From NCBI RefSeq assembly GCF_018613795.1, contig NZ_JAGGPN010000002.1, positions 1 to 52,323 of the forward strand: a DNA stretch of 52,323 bases, read 5' to 3'. Below are positions 17,506 through 24,830 of this stretch, piece after piece. Made by a program: the position numbers and the translations under genes. Numbering within the stretch: the stretch's first letter is position 1; every line of letters begins with the position of its first letter. A model generated the notes under the pieces. It was given only the letters and a program-made list of their open reading frames with translations. It was not told the DNA's origin and made no database searches. Origin of the DNA: Arthrobacter sp. ISL-65. Its GTDB lineage: Bacteria; Actinomycetota; Actinomycetes; Actinomycetales; Micrococcaceae.

Positions 17506-18423
17506 TTAGGATCCTGGCCGGATCATGCCCTCTTGGGCGACGGTGGCGAGCAGGCGGCCCTCGCGGTCGAAGAAGTGGCCAAGGGCCATACCTCTGTTGC
17601 TTTGACCGGAGACTGCCTTTTGTGCGTACAGCACCCATTGGTCTGCGCGGCCGTCGCGGTGGAACCACATGGAATGGTCCAGGCTGGCCGTGGCGAGCCC
17701 CGGGGAGGACCAGTGCAGGCCCTGGGCCCTGAGGAGGGGCTCCAGGATGGTGTAGTCGCAAACGTAGGCCAGGGCGATGCGGTGCAGGTTTGCGTCCAGT
17801 TGCTGGTTCGCGGTGCCCGGCAGTTCATCGAAGGCCTTCACCCAGATGGCCTGGTGCGCCTCGCGTCCGCCTTCAACCTCAACATAAACGGGGCCGGCGA
17901 CGTGACGCATGTCGAAGCTGCGTCCTGTGGACCAGTACTCCGCGGCAGGTCCATCGACGTCCCGGAGGACTTCTGCGGCACTGCGCAGGGATTCCGGATC
18001 AATTTCAGTGGGGGCGGCCTGTCCGGGCGTAACGGGCTGGTAGTCGGCCCCGTCTTCGGGAACCTGGAATGAGCCCATGGCGACGAAGACGGTCTTGCCG
18101 TTCTGGTATCCGCGGACGCTTCGGGTGGAGTAGCCGCGGCCGTCGCGGAGGTGTTCCACTTCGTACCGGACGGTCGATCCCACATCCACCGGGCGCATGA
18201 AGTAACTGTGCATGGAGTGCAGCGACCGGTCCCCGGCAACTGAGCGCATCATTGCGGCAGCTGATTGGGCGACCATGTCTCCGCCGTAGGCCTTGGGCCA
18301 GGGAACGTACTGGGTGACCGCCTCATACGCTTCGTCATGGACCAGGGCCGGCACCTGGGTCAAGTCGATAGCGCGCAGAAACGTTGCGGAGGTCATCATC
18401 GGGGTGGTGGTTGGCGTGTTCAT
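17506..18423 (-). CDS. Acyl-CoA thioesterase II (TesB-like)
   Basis: 305 residues, a double-hotdog TesB-type thioesterase that hydrolyses acyl-CoA to acid plus CoA. Signatures are PKAYGGDMVAQSAAAMMRSV, SLHSMHSYFMRPVDVG, LDHSMWFHRDGRADQWVLY and GHFFDREGRLLATVAQEGM. The ATG at 18423 is 4 nt after the cupin stop, so translation is probably coupled. In the operon it could release CoA from the hydroxylated anthraniloyl-CoA product or relieve CoA trapping; the exact substrate is unknown. Confidence 0.9.
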   Translation of the reverse strand: MNTPTTTPMMTSATFLRAIDLTQVPALVHDEAYEAVTQYVPWPKAYGGDMVAQSAAAMMRSVAGDRSLHSMHSYFMRPVDVGSTVRYEVEHLRDGRGYSTRSVRGYQNGKTVFVAMGSFQVPEDGADYQPVTPGQAAPTEIDPESLRSAAEVLRDVDGPAAEYWSTGRSFDMRHVAGPVYVEVEGGREAHQAIWVKAFDELPGTANQQLDANLHRIALAYVCDYTILEPLLRAQGLHWSSPGLATASLDHSMWFHRDGRADQWVLYAQKAVSGQSNRGMALGHFFDREGRLLATVAQEGMIRPGS

Positions 18424-18427
18424 GGAG

Positions 18428-18916
18428 TTATGCGCGGCGGTAGTCGGCGAGGGTGCCATCCGGAACGTCTTCGAGGTTGACCACGATGTTTTCCGGCGTG
18501 CGGGTGGTGAGCCAGACGAGTTCTTCGGTGACGGACATGTTTGCCTCAACGTGCGGCATGAACGGGGGCACGAAAACCCAGTCTCCGGCTTTCATGTCCT
18601 GGTATTCGGAGTAGTTTTCGCCGTAGTAAATGCGGCCGTGGCCGCGCAGCACATAGCCGCCCGTTTCGGCTTCCCCGTGGTGGTGGGGGAGGGAGCGGTA
18701 ACCCGGAACGTTGGATACCTGTCCGAACCAGATCTTGGTGGCAGGGGTGTGCTGGATGGAGACACCGGACACGCGGACACAGTCGCCGGACTGTGCCGTG
18801 TTTGTGTCTTCCTGCCCTGCCCGGGTGACGACAGGAACAACTTTGCCGTCGGCGCCGGCGTAGATGGAGTTGTCTCCCTCGGTGCGGTACTGGGTGGTCT
18901 CAGTCAGCTCGGTCAT
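18428..18916 (-). CDS. Cupin-domain protein, possible ring-cleavage dioxygenase
   Basis: 162 residues with one cupin barrel. Motif 1 is complete (Gly72, His78, His80, Glu84 in GYRSLPHHHGEAE) and motif 2 ends in FVPPFMPHVEAN with His122, so a 3-His/1-Glu metal site is intact. The protein is the size of single-cupin dioxygenases such as 3-hydroxyanthranilate 3,4-dioxygenase, though not clearly that family. It sits between an acylpyruvate-hydrolase-like gene and a thioesterase. Extradiol cleavage of a hydroxyanthranilate is therefore an attractive inference, but a storage/isomerase or regulatory role cannot be excluded. AGGAG precedes the ATG. Confidence 0.8.
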   Translation of the reverse strand: MTELTETTQYRTEGDNSIYAGADGKVVPVVTRAGQEDTNTAQSGDCVRVSGVSIQHTPATKIWFGQVSNVPGYRSLPHHHGEAETGGYVLRGHGRIYYGENYSEYQDMKAGDWVFVPPFMPHVEANMSVTEELVWLTTRTPENIVVNLEDVPDGTLADYRRA

Positions 18917-18921
18917 GGTCT

Positions 18922-19836
18922 TTACTCCTTGGTGGTTGCGGTGGCGACGGCGGCGCGCGGGGCGGCTGCGTCGTCGTTGGTGTAGATGCGGATTGTGTTT
19001 TCCAGGCGTCCGATGCCTGCTATTTCGGTGGTCAGGACGTCGCCGTCCTGCAGGAACCGGGGAGGGGTCATCCCCATCCCGACTCCCCCTGGCGTGCCCG
19101 TGAGGACGAGGTCACCGGGGCGAAGCATGGTGAACTGCGAAATGTAGGACAGGAGCCGGGCTGGACCGAAGACCAGCGTTCCCGTGTTCCCTGACTGCAC
19201 CATGTCGCCGTTGACGTATCCGCGGACCTCGAACTCGCTGCTCACGTCGTCAGGTGTGACCAGGACGGGTCCCACCGGAGTGGTCGCGTCGAAGGCCTTT
19301 CCCTGGAACCACTGCAGGGTGCGGTTCTGCCAGTCCCGCATGGAAAGGTCATTGGCCACGGTGTAACCGGCGATGGCCTTGCTCGCCTGATCTTCGTCGG
19401 CCCGGTAAAGGGGGCTGCCCACGACGACGGCGAGTTCGGCCTCCCAGTCGATTTTCCTGCTGCCCCGGACTTCGATGGTGTCGTGGGCGCCGGTAAGCGT
19501 GTCCGCGTGCTTGGCAAAGAGAGTGGGGTACTCGGGCAGGTCCCTGCCCATCTCCTGGATGTGGTCGCCGTAGTTCAACCCGCAGCAGATGACTTTCCCG
19601 GCCTCGGGCAGCAGCGGGGCAAATTCGGCGGTGCCGGCGTCGATCGCCCCTCCGTCCGCCACTGAACCGGCAGGGCCGGTCGCAGCCGCGGCAGCTGCCT
19701 CGACAGTGGCCGGCCATGCGGGATCGGCCAGGAGTGCACCCACGCTCGGGTAGGGCAGCGGCAGGAAGGCGTCGGCGCCGAAGGCGAGGGCCGCTGTCGT
19801 ACCGTCTCCGCCGGTGCGGAGTGTGGCCAGTTTCAT
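18922..19836 (-). CDS. Fumarylacetoacetate hydrolase family protein (acylpyruvate hydrolase-like)
   Basis: 304 residues. The FAH fold spans about 80-285: VICCGLNYGDHIQEM, the metal ligands in DWEAELAVVVGSP and GYTVANDLSMRDWQ, KAFDATTPVGP and LVLTGTPGGVGMGM. Such enzymes cleave C-C bonds of acylpyruvates (fumarylpyruvate, maleylpyruvate) or decarboxylate/hydrate oxo-acids. It is the first gene of the lower operon, only 5 nt before the cupin gene; the pair suggests ring opening followed by hydrolysis. The operator at 19873-19884 lies 37 bp upstream of the start. Confidence 0.9.
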   Translation of the reverse strand: MKLATLRTGGDGTTAALAFGADAFLPLPYPSVGALLADPAWPATVEAAAAAATGPAGSVADGGAIDAGTAEFAPLLPEAGKVICCGLNYGDHIQEMGRDLPEYPTLFAKHADTLTGAHDTIEVRGSRKIDWEAELAVVVGSPLYRADEDQASKAIAGYTVANDLSMRDWQNRTLQWFQGKAFDATTPVGPVLVTPDDVSSEFEVRGYVNGDMVQSGNTGTLVFGPARLLSYISQFTMLRPGDLVLTGTPGGVGMGMTPPRFLQDGDVLTTEIAGIGRLENTIRIYTNDDAAAPRAAVATATTKE

Positions 19837-19872
19837 CCGTCTGATTCCCTTCGTTTCGATATGTCGACTTTT

Positions 19873-19884
19873 TTACGGTCGTCA
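19873..19884. promoter_or_regulatory. Catabolic-island operator, copy 1 (FAH operon / Rid gene divergent promoter)
   Basis: TTACG-GT-CGTCA matches the shared inverted repeat TKACG-N2-CGTMA in the 135-bp divergent space between the lower operon and the Rid gene, where one site could serve both promoters. Confidence 0.65.
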
Positions 19885-19971
19885 CATATGCTCAAGGTAG
19901 CACGACACGAAGGACCCGAACAAGGGGCCTTTTGTAATAGGAATCAAAGGCCGACTTCGCAAGGAGCATCA

Positions 19972-20373
19972 ATGAGCAAGAAGACCATCAACCCCGAGTC
20001 ACTGCCCAAGCCGTCCGGTTACGCCCATGGCATCCTTGCCGGGAATGCGGTGTACCTGGGCGGCCAGACCGCTCTGGACGGCAATATGGAGATTGTTCCC
20101 GGGGGCATTGTGGAGCAGTTCAGGCAGGCGTTTTCGAACGTTTTGACCACCCTGCGGGCGGCGGGAGGGCAGCCGGAGGATCTGGTGAGCGTCACCATCT
20201 ACCTGACCGATGTGGATGACTACATCGCGAACGGCAGGGAGATCGGGCGGATCTGGCGTGAAATGGCGGGTTCGGAATATCCGGCCATGGCCGGAATCGG
20301 CGTCACCCGCCTCTGGCAGAAGGAAGCCATGATCGAGATCCAGGGGATTGCCGTGGTCCAGGACCGCCAGTAG
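19972..20373 (+). CDS. Rid-family (RidA/YjgF/UK114) protein, atypical
   Basis: 133 residues from ATG 19972, with AAGGAG 5 nt upstream. Family features are GYAHGILAGNAVYLGGQTAL, VEQFRQAFSNVLTTLRAAGG, LVSVTIYLTDVDDY and IEIQGIAVV. In archetypal RidA an arginine in the PAR motif anchors the imine substrate's carboxylate; here the position reads YPAMAGIGV, with Met. It therefore belongs to a subgroup without that residue, which may not be a general imine deaminase. It is transcribed divergently from the lower anthranilate operon across a shared operator, so a role in handling an enamine/imine intermediate of that pathway is plausible but unproven. Confidence 0.88.
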   Translation: MSKKTINPESLPKPSGYAHGILAGNAVYLGGQTALDGNMEIVPGGIVEQFRQAFSNVLTTLRAAGGQPEDLVSVTIYLTDVDDYIANGREIGRIWREMAGSEYPAMAGIGVTRLWQKEAMIEIQGIAVVQDRQ

Positions 20374-20422
20374 CGTCCGCAGAAGACAGGCTCCCGACGG
20401 CGGGAGGTTTGGTGGGGAAAGG

Positions 20423-20472
20423 AGCCCCCGGTGATCGTCCGCTCTAGGAAGCTGCGGGCGTCGCCGGGGGCT
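20423..20472. terminator. Inverted repeat between convergent Rid and thioesterase genes
   Basis: AGCCCCCGG (20423-20431) pairs with CCGGGGGCT (20464-20472) over a 32-nt loop, in the 107-bp gap between two convergent genes. It could end transcription from both sides. Confidence 0.55.
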
Positions 20473-20480
20473 TCTTGGCG

Positions 20481-20972
20481 TTAGGAGCCTGCCGTCTGGG
20501 CAGTGCGGGGGCTGTTGGCCCGGGAGTGATCGTCCGCTCCCGCGGGTTGCGCGGGGGCTATGGCTTCCACGACTGCGGCAGGCCAGGGCTGCGCTTTGGC
20601 TGAGCCCGGCGGTACATGGGCCACCGTTACTGTTCCGAAGGCAGCCAGGCCGCCTGCAAAGCCATCGTGCGGATGGCCCTGAATCTCGAAGGCATACGTC
20701 ATTGACGTCCTGCCCAGCTTGGAAATGCCTACGGTTGCCGTGATCCGCTGGCCGAACCACAGCTTGGCCTTGAAGTGGATCTCCTGGTGAATGCGGGGAA
20801 CGCTCGGGAAGTAGTCGGGCAGCTTGAGGGTGCGGAGGAAGAGCTCGGCCTCGGCGGACTCTACCCAGCGCATCACTGCCGAATTGTGCTGGTGGCCGGA
20901 GGCGTCCGTATCCACCCACTCAACCGTGCGGTCCACGCTGGCACGGGGATTCGTTCGGGACAGACGGTCCAC
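20481..20972 (-). CDS. Hotdog-fold acyl-CoA thioesterase (4-hydroxybenzoyl-CoA thioesterase type)
   Basis: 163 residues. The pattern VEWVDTDASGHQHNSAVMRW then VESAEAELF carries the Asp of the 4HBT active-site helix region, followed by FKAKLWFGQRITATVGISKL and FEIQGHPHDGFAGGLAAFG. These enzymes hydrolyse aromatic or short acyl-CoA thioesters. The GTG at 20972 has AGGAG 6 nt upstream; an in-frame ATG at 21020 would start inside the operator and lacks a ribosome site. It is the second thioesterase of the island and is controlled by operator copies at 21020-21075, which it shares with a small divergent ORF. Confidence 0.85.
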   Translation of the reverse strand: MDRLSRTNPRASVDRTVEWVDTDASGHQHNSAVMRWVESAEAELFLRTLKLPDYFPSVPRIHQEIHFKAKLWFGQRITATVGISKLGRTSMTYAFEIQGHPHDGFAGGLAAFGTVTVAHVPPGSAKAQPWPAAVVEAIAPAQPAGADDHSRANSPRTAQTAGS

Positions 20973-21019
20973 GGCAGGCTCCTCTCGATGGTCCGGATGC
21001 CAAGAATATATCAGCATCA

Positions 21020-21031
21020 TGACGCTCGTAA
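21020..21031. promoter_or_regulatory. Catabolic-island operator, copy 2
   Basis: TGACG-CT-CGTAA fits TKACG-N2-CGTMA exactly and lies 48 bp upstream of the thioesterase start at 20972. Confidence 0.6.
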
Positions 21032-21063
21032 CTGTTGCCTAATAGAAATCTATGTCGATGTAT

Positions 21064-21075
21064 TTACGAACGTCA
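21064..21075. promoter_or_regulatory. Catabolic-island operator, copy 3
   Basis: TTACG-AA-CGTCA fits TKACG-N2-CGTMA exactly, 33 bp from copy 2 (about three helical turns) and just before a possible -10 element (TATAAA, near 21084) for the rightward small ORF at 21160. Confidence 0.6.
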
Positions 21076-21159
21076 CGGTAACGATATAAAATTGTCTCAA
21101 GATGCATGCTTTGACGGACACAACCGGTGTTCCGCTCCACATGCCTTCACTAGGAGACA

Positions 21160-21303
21160 ATGATGTCTGGTTCACGCTCTGAGGAGACCAAGGAAGATTC
21201 ACAGGAACTGACCTTGGGCGCTCTGCTCGATGAAGAGTTCCGGTCGGTGTTCGGGGGGACGACGCCGGTTACGTCGCCATGGGCCGGGCTGAGTTTCATC
21301 TGA
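21160..21303 (+). CDS. Small ORF of 47 codons with strong ribosome site
   Basis: Tandem ATG codons at 21160 and 21163 follow TAGGAG at 3 and 6 nt. The predicted peptide of 46-47 residues (ETKEDSQELTLGALLDEEF... ending PWAGLSFI) is acidic, has no membrane segment and matches no family I know. It lies between the operator pair at 21020-21075 and the PaaX-type regulator gene 111 nt downstream. It may be a small protein, a leader peptide for the regulator transcript, or the remnant of a larger gene. Confidence 0.55.
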   Translation: MMSGSRSEETKEDSQELTLGALLDEEFRSVFGGTTPVTSPWAGLSFI

Positions 21304-21413
21304 CCTGCTCTTCAGCCCGGCTGCGGTATGGAAAGTACCGTCGTGAGTCCGGACCAGTCGGGATGTAGCCTATGACTGTAAATCGATTCCCGAACTAATT
21401 GAGGTAGCGCTTA

Positions 21414-22274
21414 ATGGCCATGGCCGATGCCGTCCCCGACGTTGCTCCCACGCCGCGCCATCAACACCTGATCGTCACCATATATGGCTTGTATGCCCGC
21501 AACCAGGACGGCACGTTTGCGGTTGCTGACCTGATACAGCTCCTGGGGGACCTGGGGGTTGAATCAGCTGGTGTGCGGTCTTCAGTGTCGCGGCTGAAGA
21601 AACGCGGAGTCCTTGTCAGCCTCAAACGCGGAGGTTCTGCCGCCTACAAGCTCTCACCGGAACTCGAGGATGTGTTCAGTGCCGGAGACGAACGGATTTT
21701 CGCTCCCCGCCGTGCCCAAAAAGACGACGCGTGGCTCCTGGCGTCCTTCTCCATCCCGGAGGCGCAACGGCACCTGAGGCACAAGCTCCGAACCATCCTG
21801 ACCCGCGTCGGCTGCGGACAGGTCTCCCCGGGATTGTGGATCGCTCCCGGCAATCTTGCGGACGAAGTGGAGCAGCAGCTTCAGCGGGCCGAGCTCATGG
21901 AGTATGTCGACCTCTTCAAGGCAACGCATCTAACTGGAGGCCACATCGATGAGAAGGTGGGTCAATGGTGGGACCTGCCCTCTTTGGAAGCGCTTTACAC
22001 GGACTTCCTGGCGCGGCACCAGCCCGTACTTCAGCGGTGGGAGAACCTTGAGGGAGACGCCGAGTCGCCCGAACTGCTGAAGCAGGCCTTTGCGGATTAT
22101 GTTCCCATGGTCACCCAGTGGCGGCGGCTGCCCTATATGGATCCCGGGCTCCCCGAAGAATACTTGCCGGACAACTGGCACGGCCTGGCCGCCCAGGAGC
22201 TCTTCAGCAAGCTGCACGCGCTGCTGGGCCCGAAGGCCCAGCACTATGCGATTTCCGTCGTCGGATCAAACTAA
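21414..22274 (+). CDS. PaaX-family transcriptional regulator
   Basis: 286 residues with the PaaX layout: an N-terminal winged helix (about 17-82: HQHLIVTIYGLYARNQDGTF, LGVESAGVRSSVSRLKKRGV, LVSLKRGGSAAYKLS), a central Cas2-like domain (DDAWLLASFSIPEAQRHLRH, ISPGLWIAP-type segment) and a C-terminal PaaX_C domain (LPEEYLPDNWHGLAAQELF). E. coli PaaX is a repressor released by phenylacetyl-CoA. Here the local CoA thioesters are aryl-CoAs such as anthraniloyl-CoA, so that is the predicted effector. The palindromic 12-bp operators of the island suit a dimeric winged-helix repressor. Confidence 0.9.
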   Translation: MAMADAVPDVAPTPRHQHLIVTIYGLYARNQDGTFAVADLIQLLGDLGVESAGVRSSVSRLKKRGVLVSLKRGGSAAYKLSPELEDVFSAGDERIFAPRRAQKDDAWLLASFSIPEAQRHLRHKLRTILTRVGCGQVSPGLWIAPGNLADEVEQQLQRAELMEYVDLFKATHLTGGHIDEKVGQWWDLPSLEALYTDFLARHQPVLQRWENLEGDAESPELLKQAFADYVPMVTQWRRLPYMDPGLPEEYLPDNWHGLAAQELFSKLHALLGPKAQHYAISVVGSN

Positions 22275-22282
22275 ACCACGTC

Positions 22283-22323
22283 GCGAAGGGGGCTGGGGCC
22301 TGCCACACCCCAGCCCCCTTCGC
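22283..22323. terminator. Strong bidirectional terminator between convergent regulator and ThDP-enzyme genes
   Basis: A perfect 16-bp stem (GCGAAGGGGGCTGGGG at 22283-22298, its complement at 22308-22323) with a 9-nt loop separates the stops at 22274 (plus) and 22353 (minus). Confidence 0.88.
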
Positions 22324-22352
22324 AGGTGTCCCGGTCTCTTTATCCGGGGGGA

Positions 22353-24029
22353 TCAGTGTCCTTGGAAAGCCTCCGCCAGCCACCAGGAGCCACCGTCCGA
22401 GGCGATCTTCGCATCGATCACCAAGGGCCGGTCCTGCCCGCCGTCGCGGATGGCCGCAACCCATTCCCGCACCGGCTGCATGTCATCAAGCGTCCGGACA
22501 GTGACGCCGTCGGCTCCATATCCCCGGGCGATCGCCGCGATGTCTGTCTCCGGGAACGAGACGCTGGCCAGCTCCTCCTGACCGTGATGTTCTGCGAAGT
22601 GGTGGACCTCGGCGCCGTATGCGGCGTCGTTGTAGACGATGCAGACCAGCGGCAGTTTAAGCCGGACGGCCGTCTCCAGTTCACTGATGCCCATTAGGAA
22701 CCCGCCATCGCCCGCGCCCAGTACCGGTAGCCGGTCAGGCCGGGCAACGGCGGCTCCAATCGCCGTGTAGAGGCCAAGGCCAATGGCCTGGAAGGCCTGG
22801 GTGAAGCAGAAGCCGAACTCGTCCGGCACCGCCAGGTACTGGCTGGGGTAACCCATGAAGTTGCCCGAATCCACTGCCACAATCCTGTCCGCGGGAAGGA
22901 GTGAATCGAGTTCCCGGCTGATCACCCGTGGGTCGATCGATGTTGCGGTGCTGAGGTCCGGTGTTACCACGTCCCGCCACCGTGCGCCCTGTTTGATGGC
23001 GAGCGCATTCTGCTCGGTGCGGTATTTTTCCGCCGAGGCTGGTTGGATCCTGCGCAGGGCTTCCAATGCATCGTCAGCCGTGAGGGCGGAATCGCCCAGC
23101 ACGCCCAGTGTGATCTGCCTGTTGGCGCCCAACGATGAATCTTCGACATCGATCTGGATCACTTTTGTTCCGGGGGAGATCAGCCGACCGTGACGCATGG
23201 TCCACATGTTCAGCGTGCATCCCCATCCGACGATGAGGTCGGCTCCGGTGATGAGCTCCGCAGTCAACGGAGAGGAAAAGCCGCCGGAGATGCCCAGATT
23301 GTGCGAATCGCCGTTGAACAGGCCATTGGCCACGGCCGAGGTAGCCACGAGCGCCCCGGCGTGCCGGGCCAGGGCCAGGATGGAATCCCGGGCGTCCCTG
23401 CCTCCCCGTCCTGCGACGAACACCGGGCGCTGGGCCTGGGAAATGAGGGCGACCAGTTGTTCTACGGACGCGGAATCAGGCCGGACCCGGGCCGGCCCCT
23501 GCACCTCGACGGATCCGGTCAGATCCGCCGCAAAACCGCTCTGAACGTCCAGCGGCAGGTTGAGGACGACGGTCCGGCGTTCGTTCACCGCGGTGCGGAA
23601 GGCCCTGACAGTGTCTGCGATGGCTGTTTCGGCGGAGTGGATCCGTTCGGCAACTGCCCCGACGCTGCGGACAAGGGCATCCTGGTCGATCTTGAAATTG
23701 GACCGGACCGCAGCCGCCTGGGTGTCGGCGGTGAGCACGATGAGTGGCGTACGGCTCTTGGCTGCCTCGCCGATGCCCGTGACGGCATTGCTGAGCCCGC
23801 ACCCCTGGTGGGTTGTCAGCACACCGACTTTGCCGGACATCCTGGAGTAGGCATCGGCCATGGTTGCCGCGCCCCCTTCGTGCCTGGCGGCGGTGTAGGG
23901 AACGCGTTCATCGATGAGGGCGTTGGTCACGTCAAAATTGCCGCTCCCCACCACACCGAAGACGTGGCCGACGCCGAGCCTGGCCAACGTTCTGCCGACG
24001 AGGGCCGCCACCTGTACTTTCTCGTTCAT
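22353..24029 (-). CDS. Thiamine-diphosphate-dependent enzyme (benzoylformate decarboxylase/acetolactate synthase superfamily); candidate isatinate decarboxylase
   Basis: 558 residues with three ThDP domains: N-terminal Pyr domain with activating Glu51 (AARHEGGAATMADAYSRMSG), central FAD/NAD-like domain (about 190-330), and C-terminal PP domain with the ThDP/Mg motif GDGG (440) ... YND (466-468). Members decarboxylate 2-oxo acids or make acyloins. Its ATG overlaps the stop of the isatin-hydrolase-like cyclase gene by 4 nt (ATGA). Isatinate is 2-aminobenzoylformate, an ortho-amino analogue of benzoylformate, so isatinate decarboxylation is the natural inference. A simple decarboxylase would give 2-aminobenzaldehyde, and no aldehyde dehydrogenase lies nearby. 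Confidence 0.85.
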   Translation of the reverse strand: MNEKVQVAALVGRTLARLGVGHVFGVVGSGNFDVTNALIDERVPYTAARHEGGAATMADAYSRMSGKVGVLTTHQGCGLSNAVTGIGEAAKSRTPLIVLTADTQAAAVRSNFKIDQDALVRSVGAVAERIHSAETAIADTVRAFRTAVNERRTVVLNLPLDVQSGFAADLTGSVEVQGPARVRPDSASVEQLVALISQAQRPVFVAGRGGRDARDSILALARHAGALVATSAVANGLFNGDSHNLGISGGFSSPLTAELITGADLIVGWGCTLNMWTMRHGRLISPGTKVIQIDVEDSSLGANRQITLGVLGDSALTADDALEALRRIQPASAEKYRTEQNALAIKQGARWRDVVTPDLSTATSIDPRVISRELDSLLPADRIVAVDSGNFMGYPSQYLAVPDEFGFCFTQAFQAIGLGLYTAIGAAVARPDRLPVLGAGDGGFLMGISELETAVRLKLPLVCIVYNDAAYGAEVHHFAEHHGQEELASVSFPETDIAAIARGYGADGVTVRTLDDMQPVREWVAAIRDGGQDRPLVIDAKIASDGGSWWLAEAFQGH

Positions 24030-24802
24030 GAACCCTCCACCAATGCAAAGACCCGGCTGGGGCTGCCGGTGCCACCGACTATCGGCAACGGCGCGACCAC
24101 GATGGTCGCCCCGGTGACGGGCAGGCGGTCTACGTTGCGCAGTGACGTGAGCCCGTATTTGTCTGCGCCAAGGAGAAACGAGTGGACGGGGAACATGGGG
24201 TCCATGGTCGCCGCCTGGCCGGCATCTACGCCAACGGTTTCGACTCCGAAGCCGCTAATTCTGTCGTTGCCGGCGATCCACTTGGCACCGGCGGGCGAGA
24301 CGCCGGGGGTGTGCGGCCCGTTTTCGTCCGCGTTGACGAAGTCCGCACTGTTTCCACCGCGGGCGGACCAGCCTGTCCTGAAGATCACCCAGCAGTTCTC
24401 CGGCAGTTGCCCGTGATCCAACTGCCACTGTTCAAGGTGTTCCGGCTCCAGCAGGAAGTCGGGATCCTGGGCGGCTTCGGCGCATTTGTCGATGACGACG
24501 ATCGGGCCAACCAGGCGCTTCGGCTCGATCTGGTCCACGGATTTTCCGTCCCGTCCCGTAATCCAGTGGACGGGAGCGTCCAGATGCGTGCCGGCGTGCT
24601 CGCCCACGGTGACGTCGTTCCAGGCCCAGGCAGGTCCGGCGTCGTCGAAATTACTCACCGGAGTCAGCGAGAGTCCAACCGTGTTGGCGAGTGGTTGCGG
24701 AAGGTTCAGGATCGGCGTGTCACCGCTGAGCGGCGTGGTGAGGTCGACGACTTCGACGACGCCGGCTGACAGGGCTGCGGTGAGCCCGTTTAGAACAGAC
24801 AT
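24026..24802 (-). CDS. Cyclase-family metal-dependent hydrolase, candidate isatin hydrolase
   Basis: 258 residues from ATG 24802, with AGGAG 4 nt upstream. The family metal motif HxxxHxDxxxH is intact (His69, His73, Asp75, His79 in GEHAGTHLDAPVHW). The fold covers kynurenine formamidase and the Mn-dependent isatin hydrolase of Labrenzia, which opens isatin to isatinate. Position after indole-monooxygenase genes and 4-nt overlap with the ThDP-enzyme gene favour isatin hydrolysis. N-formyl-kynurenine-type amide hydrolysis is the main alternative. Confidence 0.87.
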   Translation of the reverse strand: MSVLNGLTAALSAGVVEVVDLTTPLSGDTPILNLPQPLANTVGLSLTPVSNFDDAGPAWAWNDVTVGEHAGTHLDAPVHWITGRDGKSVDQIEPKRLVGPIVVIDKCAEAAQDPDFLLEPEHLEQWQLDHGQLPENCWVIFRTGWSARGGNSADFVNADENGPHTPGVSPAGAKWIAGNDRISGFGVETVGVDAGQAATMDPMFPVHSFLLGADKYGLTSLRNVDRLPVTGATIVVAPLPIVGGTGSPSRVFALVEGS

Positions 24803-24830
24803 TGTTCTCCTGTCGGGTTGATGTGGGGGT

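Noticed and set aside
23190..24416. 408-codon plus-strand open frame
   Set aside because: It lies opposite the ThDP-enzyme gene and has no motif or ribosome site; a typical high-GC shadow frame.
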